A DNA stretch of 64,000 nucleotides from Piscicola geometra (GCA_943735955.1 OX030965.1:766501-830500), one strand, 5' to 3'. Shown: positions 44,213-55,833, numbered from the stretch's first letter. Program-made: numbers and translations. The notes: generated by a model not told the origin, from the sequence alone.

Positions 44213-45013
44213 CTCAATCAATCAATCACTAATGATTTGTATAGCGCCCTTTACTAAGTGAACAAAAGCGCTCTTCAAATAAATTTGTTAAATAAAACGG
44301 TTTTTAGACCACTACCAATATATGTATATATATCAATTTAAATATAAAAAAACAATCAACTTCAATAATCCAACCTCACCCACACCACCATGATATTCAC
44401 CGCCAAAAAATCACTATCACCACCAAAGAAATTCAATCATCACTACAGTACCAACACCCATACAACAGCACAATCATCACCACATCATCCTCAAAACAAC
44501 AAAACAAAATAAAATAAAAATAAATGTCAGTTTTGTATAGCGCCCGGGCACGCAACTGAAGCGCCACTCACACGACATAAGTCGTGAAACACCGCATCAT
44601 ATACACTAGGTATATGATAGCTCACGGTTGGCTGTACAGGGATTTGAACTGGCGACCTTTAAGTTGCAGGTCTAACGACTTACCATCTAAGCCAACCCGC
44701 TCGCCAAGCCAACCCGCTCATCATTCTTGTCACTTTTCTGTCTTGCCACTGGTGCCGAGGCTGCGATAGAGGGTGAAGGAGAAGTCCTTGCCAGCACTGG
44801 AACTGCTGCTGCTATGGAAGGTTTTCTTTTTTATGTCGCAGCTCACTTGATTCCCTGCGGCCATCTTGGTCTGCTGCGGCCATTCCTCGACAGATTCAAA
44901 ACAACCAACATTCGCACAGAAAACATTCTAATTAATTAAATTTAATTTTTATTTAGACTTAAGATTCTAAAATTTTAATATATTATACCCAAAACCGTTT
45001 ATTCTACAAATTT
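44213..45013 (-). mobile_element. Left arm of a large inverted repeat around element B
   Basis: Reverse-complement match to 47335-47935. In order it carries an L2-type tail (CACTAATGATTTGTATAGCG), ACGGTTTTTAGACCA, an AC-rich segment, the CTTGCCACTGGTGCCGAGGC block, GCGGCCATCTTGGTCTGCTG, and AATTAATTAAATTTAATTTT next to element B. The SINE at 44527 is extra relative to the right arm. Confidence 0.75.
44527..44703 (-). mobile_element. tRNA-derived SINE
   Basis: Minus strand: head GGCGAGCGGGTTGGCTTAGA with A box, B box AGTTCAAATCCC, body GAGCTATCATATACCTAGTG, and tail GGGCGCTATACAAAACTGAC. Near-identical to 52143-52337. Confidence 0.88.
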
Positions 45014-47299
45014 CCCTGTGAACATTCTATATGGGCCTATATGGGTCCCATATGGGCTAAATGGGCTAAGGGTAATCAATATGGGTCCTATATGGGTCCT
45101 ATATGGGCTTCGTGGGCTAGAGATTATCTATATGGGCCCTATATGGGTCCTATATGGGCTAAATGGGCTTTAAAAAAGAATAAAATTTAACGTGTTTTTA
45201 AAGAAAACCCTATTTGGGAAGTATATGGGTCCTAAATGGGCTGAATGAGCTTTGAATAATAATAAAAGTTAAAGTGTTTTTATGGAAAACCTATATGGGT
45301 CCTATATGGGTCCTATATGGGCTAAATGGGCTTTAAAAAAAATAATGATTCTAAGTGTTTTCAAAGAAAACCTATTTGGGAAGTATATGGGTCCTATATG
45401 GGCTAAATGGGCTTTGAATAACAATAAAAATTAAAGTGTTTTCATGGAAAGCCTATGTGGGTCCTATATGGGTCCTATATGGGCTAAATGGTTTTTGAAT
45501 AATAAAAAAAGTTTAAGTGTTTTCAAGGAAAGCCTATGTGGGTCCTATATGGGTCCTATATGGGCTAAATGGGTTTTGAATAATAAAAAAAAGTTTAAGT
45601 GTTTTTATGGAAAGCCTATGTGGGTCCTATATGGGTCCTATATAGGCTAAATGGGCTTTGAATAATAAAAAAAGTTCAAGTGTTTTCAAGGAAAGCCTAT
45701 GTGGGTCCTATATGGGTCCTATATGGGCTAAATGGGCTTTGAATAATGAAAAAAGTTGTAGTGTTTTCATGGAAAGCCTATGTGGGTCCTATATGGGTCC
45801 TATATGGGCTAAATGGGCTTTGAATAATGAAAAAAGTTGAAGTGTTTTCATGGAAAGCCTATGTGGGTCCTATATGGGCTAAATGGGTTTTGAATAATAA
45901 AAAAAGTTCAAGTGTTTTCAAGGAAAGCCTATGTGGGTCCTATATGGGTCCTATATGGGCTAAATGGGCTTTGAATAATAAAAAAAAGTTTAAGTGTTTT
46001 TATGGAAAGCCTATGTGGGTCCTATATGGGTCCTATATAGGCTAAATGGGCTTTGAATAATAAAAAATGTTTAAGTGTTTTCATGGAAAGCCTATGTGGG
46101 TCCTATATGGGTCCTATATGGGCTAAATGGGTTTTGAATAATAAAAAAAGTTTAAGTGTTTTCAAGGAAAGCCTATGTGGGTCCTATATGGGTCCTATAT
46201 GGGCTAAATGGGCTTTGAATAATGAAAAAAGTTGAAGTGTTTTCATGGAAAGCCTATGTGGGTCCTATATGGGCTAAATGGGCTTTAAAAAATAAAAATG
46301 CTTAGTGTTTTCAAGGAAAGCCTATGTGGGTCCTATATGGGTCCTATATGGGCTCAATGGACTTTGAATTAGTGTAACATATGGCCATGGTTTTTGTAAA
46401 ATACTTTTAATTTTTTTATTTTAGTCATTTGAATTTATTATCTCTTTTATTTTAGAAATGTTATCTTCTGTTGTAATTATTTAAAAAGTATTTGTCTATA
46501 AAAGTCATTTTGGTTTCTTATTAAAGTTGTTAAAAAAATTCTCATTATTAAATATTAATATTAAAAAATTTAAAGCTATGCAAATAATTATTCAATAGTT
46601 CAACAAACTTTTCGAAACCCCACAAGTTGTAATCAATGTATTCAATATCTATATAAGATACCAGCCATTTTTATTAATATATGTAATGACAAAAAAGAGC
46701 CGGTTAGCCCTCCCCTTTACCAGAACAAATGAAACCATGGTATATAATTCATCAATAAATTATTCGCAACTCCAACATACAGAAGAGAAATCAAAGTACA
46801 CGTTTCCAAATTAGAAAAGCAAGCCAAGCAAAATTCAAAAAAAAATAATCTTGAAGAATCTGATTAATTACATTTTTTATATTTGGACTATTTTTCTTAC
46901 ATCTTTAAATTTATGTTTGGCAGAAATATTTTAATTGCTTTTTATAAAAATAAATAATTTATCAATCAATCATGTGTTGCCCATATAGCCCATATGGGAC
47001 CCACTTAATTTGGTGTAGCATTTTGACATGGGTCCCATATGGGCTGCCCACATAGGGCCTATATGGGCTGCCCATATAGGGCCCATATGGGCTGTCCATA
47101 TAGGGCCCATATGGGCTGTCCATATAGGGCCCATATGGGCTGCCCATATAGGGTCCATATAGTTGCCCATATAGCCCATATGGGACCCACGTAAATCGCT
47201 GTAGCATTTTGACATGGGTCCCATATGGGCTGCCCATATGGGGCCCATATAGTTGCCCATATGGGACCCATATAGGTCCCATATAGAATGTTCACAGGG
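45014..47299. mobile_element. Element B: CCCTGTGAAC inverted-repeat element
   Basis: 2286 bp. It has the same 22-bp perfect inverted ends as element A, the same first 250 bp, an 81-bp array (45290-46370), the same AT-rich spacer and the same right-hand GCCCATATAGGG array. The inner foldback of A has only its right arm here. It sits in a copy of the flanking inverted arm. The site is AAATTT on the left and TTATTT on the right. The paralogous unoccupied site at 47862 reads CAAATTTATTTG, so TT appears duplicated. No transposase. Confidence 0.87.
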
Positions 47300-47970
47300 T
47301 TATTTGGTTAGCGGCTGCCATTTTGGCAGCCGCTCAAATAAATTTGAGGAATAAACGGTTTTGGGTATAATATATTAAAATTTTAGAATCTAAAGTCTAA
47401 ATAAAAATTAAATTTAATTAATTAGAATGTTTTTAGTGCAAATGTTGGTTGTTTTAAATCTGTCGAGAATGGCCGCAGCAGACCAAGATGGCCGCAGGGA
47501 ATCAAAGCGCTCAAGGAGAAAGGATAAAGGAAAAAGCTTTCCATAGCAGCAGCAGTACCAGCGTTGGCAAAGACTTCTCCTTCACCCTCTTTCGCAGCCT
47601 CGGCACCAGTGGCAAGACAGAAAATTGAGAAGAATGATGATTGTGTTTTGAGGATGATGTGGTGATGATTGTGCTGTGGTATGAGTGTTGGTATTGTGGT
47701 GATGAAAATTTTTTTTATTTATGGTGATAGTGATTTTTTGGCGGTGATTGTCATGGTGGGGTGGGTGAGGTTGGATTATTGAGGTTGATTGTGTGTTTAT
47801 ATATATATTTTAATTTATATATATACATATATTGTTAATGGTCTAAAAACCGTTTTATTTAACAAATTTATTTGAAGAGCGCCTTTGTTCACTTAGTAAA
47901 GGGCGCTATACAAATTAGTGATTGATTATTTGAGCGGCTGCCAAAATGGCAGCCGCTAACCAAAGATCCA
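47300..47970 (+). mobile_element. Right arm: element bounded by inverted 25-bp palindromes
   Basis: The ends TTTGGTTAGCGGCTGCCATT (47303) and its inverse (ending about 47963) each contain a 25-bp palindrome with 11-bp arms (AGCGGCTGCCA), at 47310-47334 and 47933-47957. The arms extend inward with AAATAAATTTG and AATAAACGGTTTT. The right side carries an L2-type tail (GGGCGCTATACAAATTAGTG, ATTGATT). It is homologous to the left arm at 44213-45013 in opposite orientation. Confidence 0.65.
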
Positions 47971-48169
47971 AAGGTACTGTGGTGATGATTAAGATGATGT
48001 CTTGGCGTCAATTTAAAGCGATAATTTTAGACTTTAGTTCAATTATATGAAAATCATAGCCAGGCACTTCAGTTCCACACAAGGTTAAAGAATTCTATTT
48101 CCCAAATAAAACGTAATAACATTCTGAAACTCGAGTAAATAATTTTCTTTCCGATTTTAAATATTTATA

Positions 48170-48345
48170 GATAGACCATACCAGAGGTGGCGATCTGCTG
48201 CAAATCTTAGGGGTCCTAACCAGCATAGGCGGCGATCCTGAAGGGTCCTGGCATCCAGACCTCCCTACTTTGAAAAAGACACATTTATTTTGATACGAGT
48301 ATTTGCAGCTTCGTCAGTCAATCGGTAGCGTTTCAGGGAAGTAAT
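48170..48345. mobile_element. hAT terminal-repeat copy
   Basis: AGCATAGGCGGCGATCCTGA, then GGGTCCTGGCATCCAGACCT and TTTTGATACGAGTATTTGC. It matches the reiterated 5' region of the hAT at 55834-56460. A segment paralogous to 43925-44035 (GCAGCTTCGTCAGTC...) follows at 48300-48405. Confidence 0.5.
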
Positions 48346-48405
48346 CGTTCATTTCAAAAGAAGTTGCATCCTTAATTTCAAATTCAACTGCGTTACATTA
48401 TCAAG

Positions 48406-48885
48406 AAGTTCACGATCTTCAGTCGGAATGTCAACACTACCAAAGCTTACTAAGGATTTCGTCATCCGGTCGTTTGGATTTCATTCGATTAATCAATCCT
48501 TTAGCGAATTCGCTTTCTTATATTTAAATTCTTCTCGAGGTTTTAATCGATCAATAAGCCCACGAACTTCAGTCGGTGAATGCAGGCCTTCTTGCCATCT
48601 GTGAGCATGCAGTTATTCAATCTTCTTTTTCTTTTTTTATAATTATAATTTATATAATTATAATATATGATTATCAAACTTTTCTTTTAGTAGTAATAAT
48701 AAAAATATTATTATTATTATTAGTATTTATTTTTATTTTTATATTATTATTATTTTTATTTTTATATATATATATTTTTTTTATACTATTATTATTATTA
48801 TTATTATAGTAAGGAATTGAAAATGAATGCATGAAGACACCAGCGTTTATTGACTTTTAACTAAGCAATAGAGCCTCGATTGGAG
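48406..48885. other. AT-rich stretch with TTA/TAT simple sequence
   Basis: No gene. (TTATTA) and (TTTTTA) runs lie at 48640-48810. Confidence 0.5.
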
Positions 48886-48887
48886 CT

Positions 48888-48905
48888 TTGATGATGATGA
48901 TGATG

Positions 48906-48936
<31 letters not shown>

Positions 48937-49142
48937 CGATGATGATGATGATGATGACGATGATGATGACGATGATGATGACGATGACGATGATGATGAC
49001 GATGATGATTACGATGATGATGATGATGATGATGACGATGATGATGACGATGATGATGACGATGATGATGACGATGATGATGACGGTGATGATGACGATG
49101 ATAATGACGATGGTGATGACGATGATGATGACGACGATGATG
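48888..49142. repeat. GATGATGAC minisatellite
   Basis: About 255 bp of GATGATGAC and GAT units. It gives a spurious poly-Met/Thr frame. Confidence 0.96.
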
Positions 49143-50116
49143 ATTCAGAGATCGCTAATGTAACACTAGAGACAATTTGAACTCGCAGTCTTTATTATAT
49201 GAGACCAATTATTGCGCCAATTATACAACTACGCATTAGACATCGATTTTTTAATACAATTTCGCTAAAAGAAGTTGTGCTCTTGCATCCAGCGTGATTT
49301 TCCACGACTGATTAATATAAATTTTAAATTATTTCCTTTTTAAAGCTTGTCCTTCATTCCACAACCTATTAAGTACAGTTACAACCTAAGGATTTGATGA
49401 AGACTGAGATTTCAAATCAATAGCTTAACTGAAATTATTTCATATGTTCTTGCAATAGAGAAATCAAAATTGTGGATTACTGGTGTTTATTCAGTTGTAG
49501 GAGTTTTTTCATGTTTTTAGGAATAAATTACTTAGGCTATTTGTCCTTAACAGGTTTTGGAACTCACCTCTTCAATAATTTAAGAAGTGAGTCCAATTAT
49601 TGAAAACGTCTACATATATTTTTGAATACTGTCCTAATTAATCTTTTTTTGGCTTTTTTAAGACCATGGTGGAAAACAAGAATAATCGAATTTAAATCGT
49701 TTTTGCTCTAATTTTTTATTTCATTTGTTTTTAGAGTTTTTTTTCCACAATACAATCAATTGATTGAAAAAACTTTTAAAAATTTGATATGATGAAAAAT
49801 GTTCTAGAGCCAAAAATGTAGATGTTCCAATAATGGAACACAGAGCATGAACGGGGGAGTCAAACACTGAATTAAATATTTTGTTATTTAAAAAAATTTT
49901 AAAAATTGATTTTTTTAAATATTGTAATCCATTGAATGTCAAAAAAAATAATTATAAAAAAAATTTTGTAATAATAATTAAATTATTCTATTTTGTATGT
50001 AAGGTTTTAAAGCCTTTTTCACATATTCTATTTGTGTTCTTTTTGCAAAAAGCGCAACTGGTTTGATTTTCTGCTGAAATTAAATGATGTTCTAGTTTAT
50101 CGAATCTGACAGGGCT
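49143..50116. other. Gene-free stretch with one piggyBac-type palindrome
   Basis: No coding sequence recognised. At 49826-49841 lies GTTCCAATAATGGAAC, followed by ACAGAGCATGAACGGGGG. It matches the palindrome and flank near 54508 and 58496, probably the end region of the piggyBac whose transposase lies at 53530-54320. Confidence 0.45.
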
Positions 50117-50180
50117 TGCCAGGGGCGCAACCAGCAAAAAATGCTGGGGGGGCTCAACTTTAGCAAAAAAAAACTAATTG
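50117..50180. mobile_element. hAT terminus
   Basis: CAGGGGCGCAACCAGCAAAA, then a G-run and CTCAACTTTAGC. It is the CAGGGGCGNAACC style of hAT end. The hAT transposase tail at 51337-51567 points toward it, so both probably belong to one element split by the MITE at 50186. Confidence 0.55.
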
Positions 50181-50185
50181 TTTAA

Positions 50186-51202
50186 CCCATTTACCGCTGC
50201 TGTTGCGTTTTTGCAGCATCAGTTTTCATATTTTTTTGCTGTTTTAATACCGAGTATTTTCAAATATTTTGTACAAGAAATTTTAAATTTTAATTTAATA
50301 AGTTAAAATTCAATTTTTTAAATTTTAATTTCATAAGGTAAATTTCGATTTAAATTTTTTTAAATTTAGAATTATTTATTTCCTGTTCACATTTAAATTT
50401 TCTCAAAAAAATCTTTTCTCGCTTAGATAATTGTTCAATTTTTTCGTTCGATTTTAGTATTTTTATACAAATTTCAGGGTGAAAAGATAGTTAATACTTA
50501 AATAAATAAAAATTTTATTAAAAATAACTTGTAAAACGTTTTCAATGCTTTTAAAAATCAATGGTGCGTTTTCGCAACTTTGACGTAATATGATTTATAT
50601 GATTTTTAATAAGCCTAGTCATTCATTACAATAGTTTTTATGAAAATAATACAATTATTATTTTAATGTTAATGTATTATGAAATTTAGAAACTTAAAAG
50701 TTGAATTTTGTAGATGAATTGTTATATTTCAAAAAAAAATTTCAAACCGCAAATGCTTCACACATGAATCTTTTATTGAAGAGAATATAATTTTTTAACC
50801 TCTCATAGGTTGATTATAAAATTTAAATAAAGATAACATTCTTCGTCAGTGTGGTCTTTGAAAAAGCACGACAGTTTATGAATGTGCTGTTGTAATTCAT
50901 GTTAAATAGTTTAGTTTGTTGTAATTAGAATTATTATTAATATAACTAATAAAATAATTAGAAGTCATAATTTTATCGAACTATTAATAAATGGGGTTTG
51001 AATCAATTTATTTATGATTTCTTACTGCACCGAAGTATGTCACATTTCCCGCTCATGTTGCGTTTTTGCAGCATTTTGCCCCATTAAAACTTATGTAATA
51101 ATTGTTTTCAGTTTTGCTTGAGTTATTCTTATAACCATATAATGCAAGTCTAAATGTAAAATTCATGTTGACTTTTTTTCTCGGGTAGCGTCGGTAAATG
51201 GG
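50186..51202. mobile_element. TTAA-type MITE, piggyBac-like (about 1.0 kb)
   Basis: TTAA precedes it at 50182-50185 and CTAA (one change) follows at 51203-51206. Ends are CCCATTTACCG and, inverted, CCCATTTACCGACGCTACCC. TTGCGTTTTTGCAGCA occurs near both ends (50203, 51058). AT-rich inside, no coding capacity. It belongs to the same family as the end at 6935. Confidence 0.7.
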
Positions 51203-51289
51203 CTAAATAAAAAGTGCCAATTTTAATTGATAAATAATTAAGATAGTTTATTAATGATACAAAAGAAAAACTACAAACTAAGTTGCATA

Positions 51290-51567
51290 TTATTCTTAGA
51301 GTTACGTCATCAGTTTGTGAAAACCTTTTCACCATTTCATTTACTGGAAGAAGTGCAGTAGCTGTTTTGGTAGCAGCTATTCTCAAACAAGCTCCGCAAA
51401 CGACAAGCAGATACAGTCGAACTAAGATGAATTTTAATAAGCCGAAGTTTAGAAAATGCTTTTTCTACATCTGATGAAGTAACTGGCAGAGTCAGAGCAA
51501 CATCGCGCATATAGTGCAACTCGGGTTGAAGGCTTGTGGCACAAAAGAGTTCTTGCAGTTCGATCAA
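51290..51567 (-). pseudogene. hAT transposase, C-terminal dimerisation region
   Basis: Minus strand: LQPELHYMRDVALTLPVTSS, then DVEKAFSKLRLIKIHLSSTV, SACRLRSLFENSC. This is the LTLPVTSSxxERxFSxLRxIK signature of the hAT C-terminal domain through which the transposase multimerises. After SSSK a stop and frame loss follow. The catalytic part is absent because the L2-like LINE abuts at 51572. Confidence 0.85.
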
Positions 51568-51571
51568 TCAA

Positions 51572-53430
51572 TCAATCAATCAAATAAATTTCTATAGCGC
51601 TCTTTCCTCAAATTCAAAAGCGCTCGTAAATAAATTTGTTAAACAGATATGTCTTCAGATCCTTACGAAAAGTAAATAATGATTTAGAAGTAGTTAAATA
51701 TATAGTTAGGTAATGAGATCCAAATATATGGACCTGCATAATGGAAAGAACGTTTAGCAAAAGAGTTATTAATGGAAGGGATAAAATAATGATTTTGAGT
51801 GGATGATCTTAAATTACGTCTATGAGGGTGAGTTATTAATGATTTGAGGTATATTGGGGATACTGGGGAGTTTTCTAATTTAAACATAAAAACACAAATT
51901 TTAAATATAATCCCAAATTCTATGGGGAGCCAATGTAATAAGATGAGAGAGGGTGTAATGTGGTGATAAATAGGAGTACGGCTAACGACTCTAGCTGCAT
52001 AATTAAATACTTTATTTAATGGTTTTAAAGTAGTTTCAGGTAAATTATAATAGAGTGAATTACAATTGTCAATTCGAGATAAAACAAGTGCAGAGACTAA
52101 CATCTTTAAAGAAGTGTCATCTAAGTAAGGTGATAATTGTCTGATAATAATAATAATGTCAGTTTTGTATAGCGCCCGGGCACGCAACTGAAGCGCCACT
52201 CACACGACATAAGTCGTGAAACACCGCATCATATACACTAGGTATATGATAGCTCACGGTTGGCTGTACAGAGATTCGAACTGGCGACCTTTAAGTTGCA
52301 GGTCTAACGACTTACCATCTAAGCCAACCCGCTCGCCGATACGTCTGAGATGAAAATAGCAAGATTTAGTAACTGATAGAATTTGGTTTGATAAGGTTAA
52401 TTTTGAGTCAAAAATAAATCCTAAGCTACGAATATGATTAGATGGAACAATAGTATGAGTGGAAAATTTACATGGACCATTAATTAGTTTACCATTTGTA
52501 TCAAAAAATATAAGTTCAAACTTTAGTGGATTCAATTTTAAAGACATAGAGCTAGCGCAGTTTTCAATAGATAATAGACATGAAGATATAGATGACATAA
52601 CAGTATTATAAGATAATATATCGAAGCTGACATATAACTGCGAATCGTCAGCATAGGAAAGGGAGTTGAGAGAATGAGAGGAAATGATAGAAGATAATTC
52701 AGAGACGTATAGAATAAAGAACAAAGGACCAAGAATAAAACCTTGAGGAACACCATATGAGTAAGTAGATGGGGTAGAGGTACAGTGATTTAAAGAAACA
52801 TAAACAGATCTATTAGATAAATATGACTTAATCCATAAAAACGAAGAATATTGAACTTATTGAGTAATATTAGTAATGACGAGTGGTCAACAGTATCAAA
52901 AGCGGCAGAATAATCTAAGCAAACAAGTACAGAACATTTTTTATTATCAAAGGCGTGAATAAGGTCTTTATAGAGTTTTAAGAGAGACGATTCACAGTTA
53001 TGCCTAAACGAAAACCAGATGGTAAATAAGGGATAAGGGAGTTATCATTTAAATATGAGTAAATTTGTTGATAAACTACTTTTTCTATTATTTTGGATAT
53101 GAATGATAGATTAGAAAAAGGTCTATAATTAGAAATTTGAGATGGGTCTAAAGAATTATTTTTCAAAGTAGGTATGATAACAGAAGCTTTGTACAAAGTC
53201 GGAAATTTAGAAGTAGAGAGAGACAGATTAACAATGAAAAAAATTATAGGGTAAAAAGTATCAAACAAATCTTTATTCAAGTTCGATACATGCAATGAGA
53301 TCAGACTGATCCGCAGGTAAACCTGTTGATGTGATTTTGAGCTGTCTTTGCACAGTATCAGCATTCTTTCCATGAAGGTTGGATAATTCTGAAAGCTCGG
53401 GAGTTATTTTGTCTATCTGCGTTGTTCTTT
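51572..53430 (-). pseudogene. L2-like LINE ORF2 with intact 3' end, frameshifted
   Basis: Minus strand, 5' to 3': fingers SVIIPTLKNNSLDPSQISNY, RPFSNLSFISKIIEKVVYQQ (about 53100-53210). Then CLDYSAAFDTVDH with the first catalytic Asp (about 52890). Then VPQGFILGPLFFILYVSELS and SYADDSQLYVSF with the catalytic YADD (52640-52755). Then LKFELIFF and IRSLGFIFDSKLTLSNQI. After the inserted SINE: LSPYLDDTSLKMLVSALVLS, RIDNCNSLYYNLP, FAKRSFHYAGPYIWISLPNY, and in another frame FTFRKDLKTYLFNKFIYERF, stop. The 3' UTR ends AAGAGCGCTATAGAAATTTA and (TTGA)n at 51564-51595. Several frameshifts and no 5' end or endonuclease. The tail identifies the master family of the short L2 tails across the window. Confidence 0.9.
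52143..52337 (-). mobile_element. tRNA-derived SINE inside the LINE
   Basis: A complete copy: head GGCGAGCGGGTTGGCTTAGA, B box AGTTCGAATCTC, body, GGGCGCTATACAAAACTGAC and an (ATT)n tail. Removing it rejoins the LINE reading HLRRI and RQLSPYL without a gap, so both borders are defined. GAT flanks both sides. Confidence 0.9.
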
Positions 53431-53446
53431 ATATACTGTGTCATGG
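53368..53446 (-). repeat. Dispersed repeat with TATA-like segment, copy 2
   Basis: Minus-strand CATGACACAGTATATAAAGA, then ACAACGCAGATAGACAAAAT and CTCCCGAGCTTTCAG. Matches 6815-6893. Confidence 0.55.
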
Positions 53447-53529
53447 CTGGAAAAATTTACATATGAAAAATGTAAAGATTTAAGAGTGTAATTAAGGTCT
53501 GGTGGTGCTCTATTTCTTCTCAGAAATTG

Positions 53530-54320
53530 TGACATGTTAGTGTTATCTTGGTGGGATCTCTATGTTCTGTGTTGATATATGAAATACTTCGTGAGATAAA
53601 GGCCCGATGGCCATCCAGAGCAAATATCAGTGTCCTATGGCATATTGAAAAATTCATTACCCCCCCCCACCACCAAAAAAACTCATCGATTTTCAAAAAA
53701 TTGCGAGGCCCTTCGAATAGGTCTGGGGGGGCCACTGGGGTTTGCATTCAACTTTTTACAGGATTTCCACTTTTGGGCCTTCCACTACCTGAGGAAGAGT
53801 GGCATATCAACAAGAATTTTTTGTCCTCTGTTGATATCTATCGTTGACGTGAAACAACTGGATTGATGCCCTTGACATTTCTTATAATATAAACTAGAGA
53901 ATTATTCCAAATGAATCTTCTTACTATTGGATGCTTTTTCCAGCTTATAGTCAAAAAAACCCTAGAATCTTTTTAATGTGTATTTAGCAATGCTAATTCT
54001 TAGCCTAACTGGACATTTTCTTATTCTGTTGGACCTTACTGTCCCACAGTTTTCATAAGCTCCTCTTTGAAGTTCATCAATTAGCTTCATGACCTAAAAA
54101 ATCTATCTCCAAAAAAACATTTGGTAGTTTTGAAACTAAAATCACTACAACGCTGGCACCAAGATCCAACTCCTTGTCATATACTGGACCTGTTGCTCCC
54201 TGGTAGAGCTCATATTGAATTGAATAACCAAGACGGTTGCGAAGACACTGAAACTTGAACCCAAATCTTATTGCCTTCTCTCTCATGAATTGTTCGCCCC
54301 ATTTTCCCATAATTTATACT
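53530..54320 (-). pseudogene. piggyBac transposase remnant, different family
   Basis: Minus strand: GEQFMREKAIRFGFKFQCLR, NRLGYSIQYELYQGATGPVY, DKELDLGASVVVILVSKLPN, VFLEIDFLGHEAN. This is the RGKPIRFGxKxW...YQG...LGxxVVLxL core, with the second catalytic Asp expected in the IDFL-type motif. It continues in other frames as TVRSNRIRKCP and FFDYKLEKAS, after which frameshifts and stops dominate, and the C-terminus is not readable. The sequence differs from the 35061/36653 family (for example YDKELDLGAS against CNSDLGLGGS). Confidence 0.8.
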
Positions 54321-54558
54321 GCCATGCTTTTATCAACACTAATGCTTCCAAGAAGGCATTTTCTATAAATTTTTGATTTAGCAAAACAATAAGAAGTCTA
54401 AATTCAGTAAATTAATCTTTTTATTCTCATTTTTCAAATTTTTGGACAACGAATAAAATTAATATTTAAAACTTATAGTAAAATTTGACACCCCCTATTC
54501 ATGCTCACTGTTCCAATAATGGGACATTCATTATTTGTTAACAATTAGTGATAAGTAC

Positions 54559-55833
54559 CCTGTGAACATTTTATATGGGACCTATATGGGTCCCATATGG
54601 GCAACTATATGGGCCCTATATGGGACCCAGGTCAAAATGTTACACCAAATTAAGTAGGTTCTTGTATAGCATATACGCTCAATCTTTTGAACACGAACAC
54701 ATGATTGATTGATAAATTATTTATTGTAAAAAAAGCAATTAAAAGATTTATTGTAAAAAAAGCAATTAAAAGATTTATTGTAAAAAAAGCAATTAAAAGA
54801 TTTATTGTAAAAAAAAGCAATTAAAAGATTTATTGTAAAAAAAGCAATTAAAAGATTTATTGTAAAAAAAGCAATTAAAAGATTTATTGTAAAAAAAAGC
54901 ATTTAAAAGATTTATTGTAAAAAAAGCAATTAAAATATTTATTGGAAAAAAAGCAATTAAAATATTTCTTTCAAAAATAAATTTAAAGATGTATAAAAAT
55001 TAGTCCAATTATACCTTTAATAGCTGGTGTTGTATATACGTAATGAATACATTGATTACAACTTGTGGGGTTTTCAAAAGTTTGTTGAACTATTGAATAA
55101 TTATTTGCATAACTTTAAATTTTTTAATATTAATATTTAATAATGAGAAATGTTGTAAAAAACTTTAATAAGAAACCAGACTGACTTTTATATACAAATA
55201 CTTTTTAAATAATTACAACAGAAGATGACATTTCTAAAATAAAAGAGATAATAAATTGAAATGACTAAAATAACAAAATAAAAAATACTTTATTAAATAT
55301 AAGACTCATAAAAAACCCACATAGGCTTTCCATAAAAACACTAACTTTTTTTTATTATTCAAAGCCCATTTAGCCCATATAGGACCCATATTGGACCCAC
55401 ATAGGCTTTTCTTGAAAACACTTAGAATTTTTATTTTTTAGAGCCCATTCAGCCCATATAGGACCCATAAAGGACCCACATAGGCTTTTCTTGAAAACAC
55501 TTAGAATTTTTATTTTTTAGAGCCCATTCAGCCCATATAGGACCCATAAAGGACCCACATAGGCTTTCCATAAAAACACTTTATCTTTTTTTATTATTCA
55601 TAGCTCATTTAGCCCATATAGGACCTACATGGGTTTTCCATACAAAAACTTTAAGTTATATTATTATTCAAAGCTCATTTAGCCAATTTAGGACCCATAT
55701 ACTTCCCAAATAGGTTTTTCTTTAAAAACACGTTAAATTTTATTTTTTTTATAGCCCATTTAGCCCATATAGGACCCACATAGGACCCATATAGATAATC
55801 TCTAGCCCACGAAGCCCATATAGGACCCATATA
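54559..55833. mobile_element. Element C: truncated, inverted copy of the CCCTGTGAAC family
   Basis: Starts CCCTGTGAACATTTTATATG and runs in the orientation opposite to A and B: the TGGGCAACTATATGGGCC block first, then the AT-rich spacer (55080-55290), then reversed 81-bp-type units (55310-55800). It stops at CACGAAGCCCATATAGGACC, where the hAT end at 55834 begins, so its other terminus is lost. Confidence 0.82.
54712..54965. repeat. 27-bp minisatellite in element C
   Basis: About nine units of TTTATTGTAAAAAAAGCAAT plus TAAAAGA. It is an expansion of a single-copy segment of elements A and B (TTTTAATTGCTTTTTATAA). Confidence 0.92.

Noticed and set aside
48888..49163. Poly-Met/Thr protein
   Set aside because: Translation of a GATGATGAC minisatellite.
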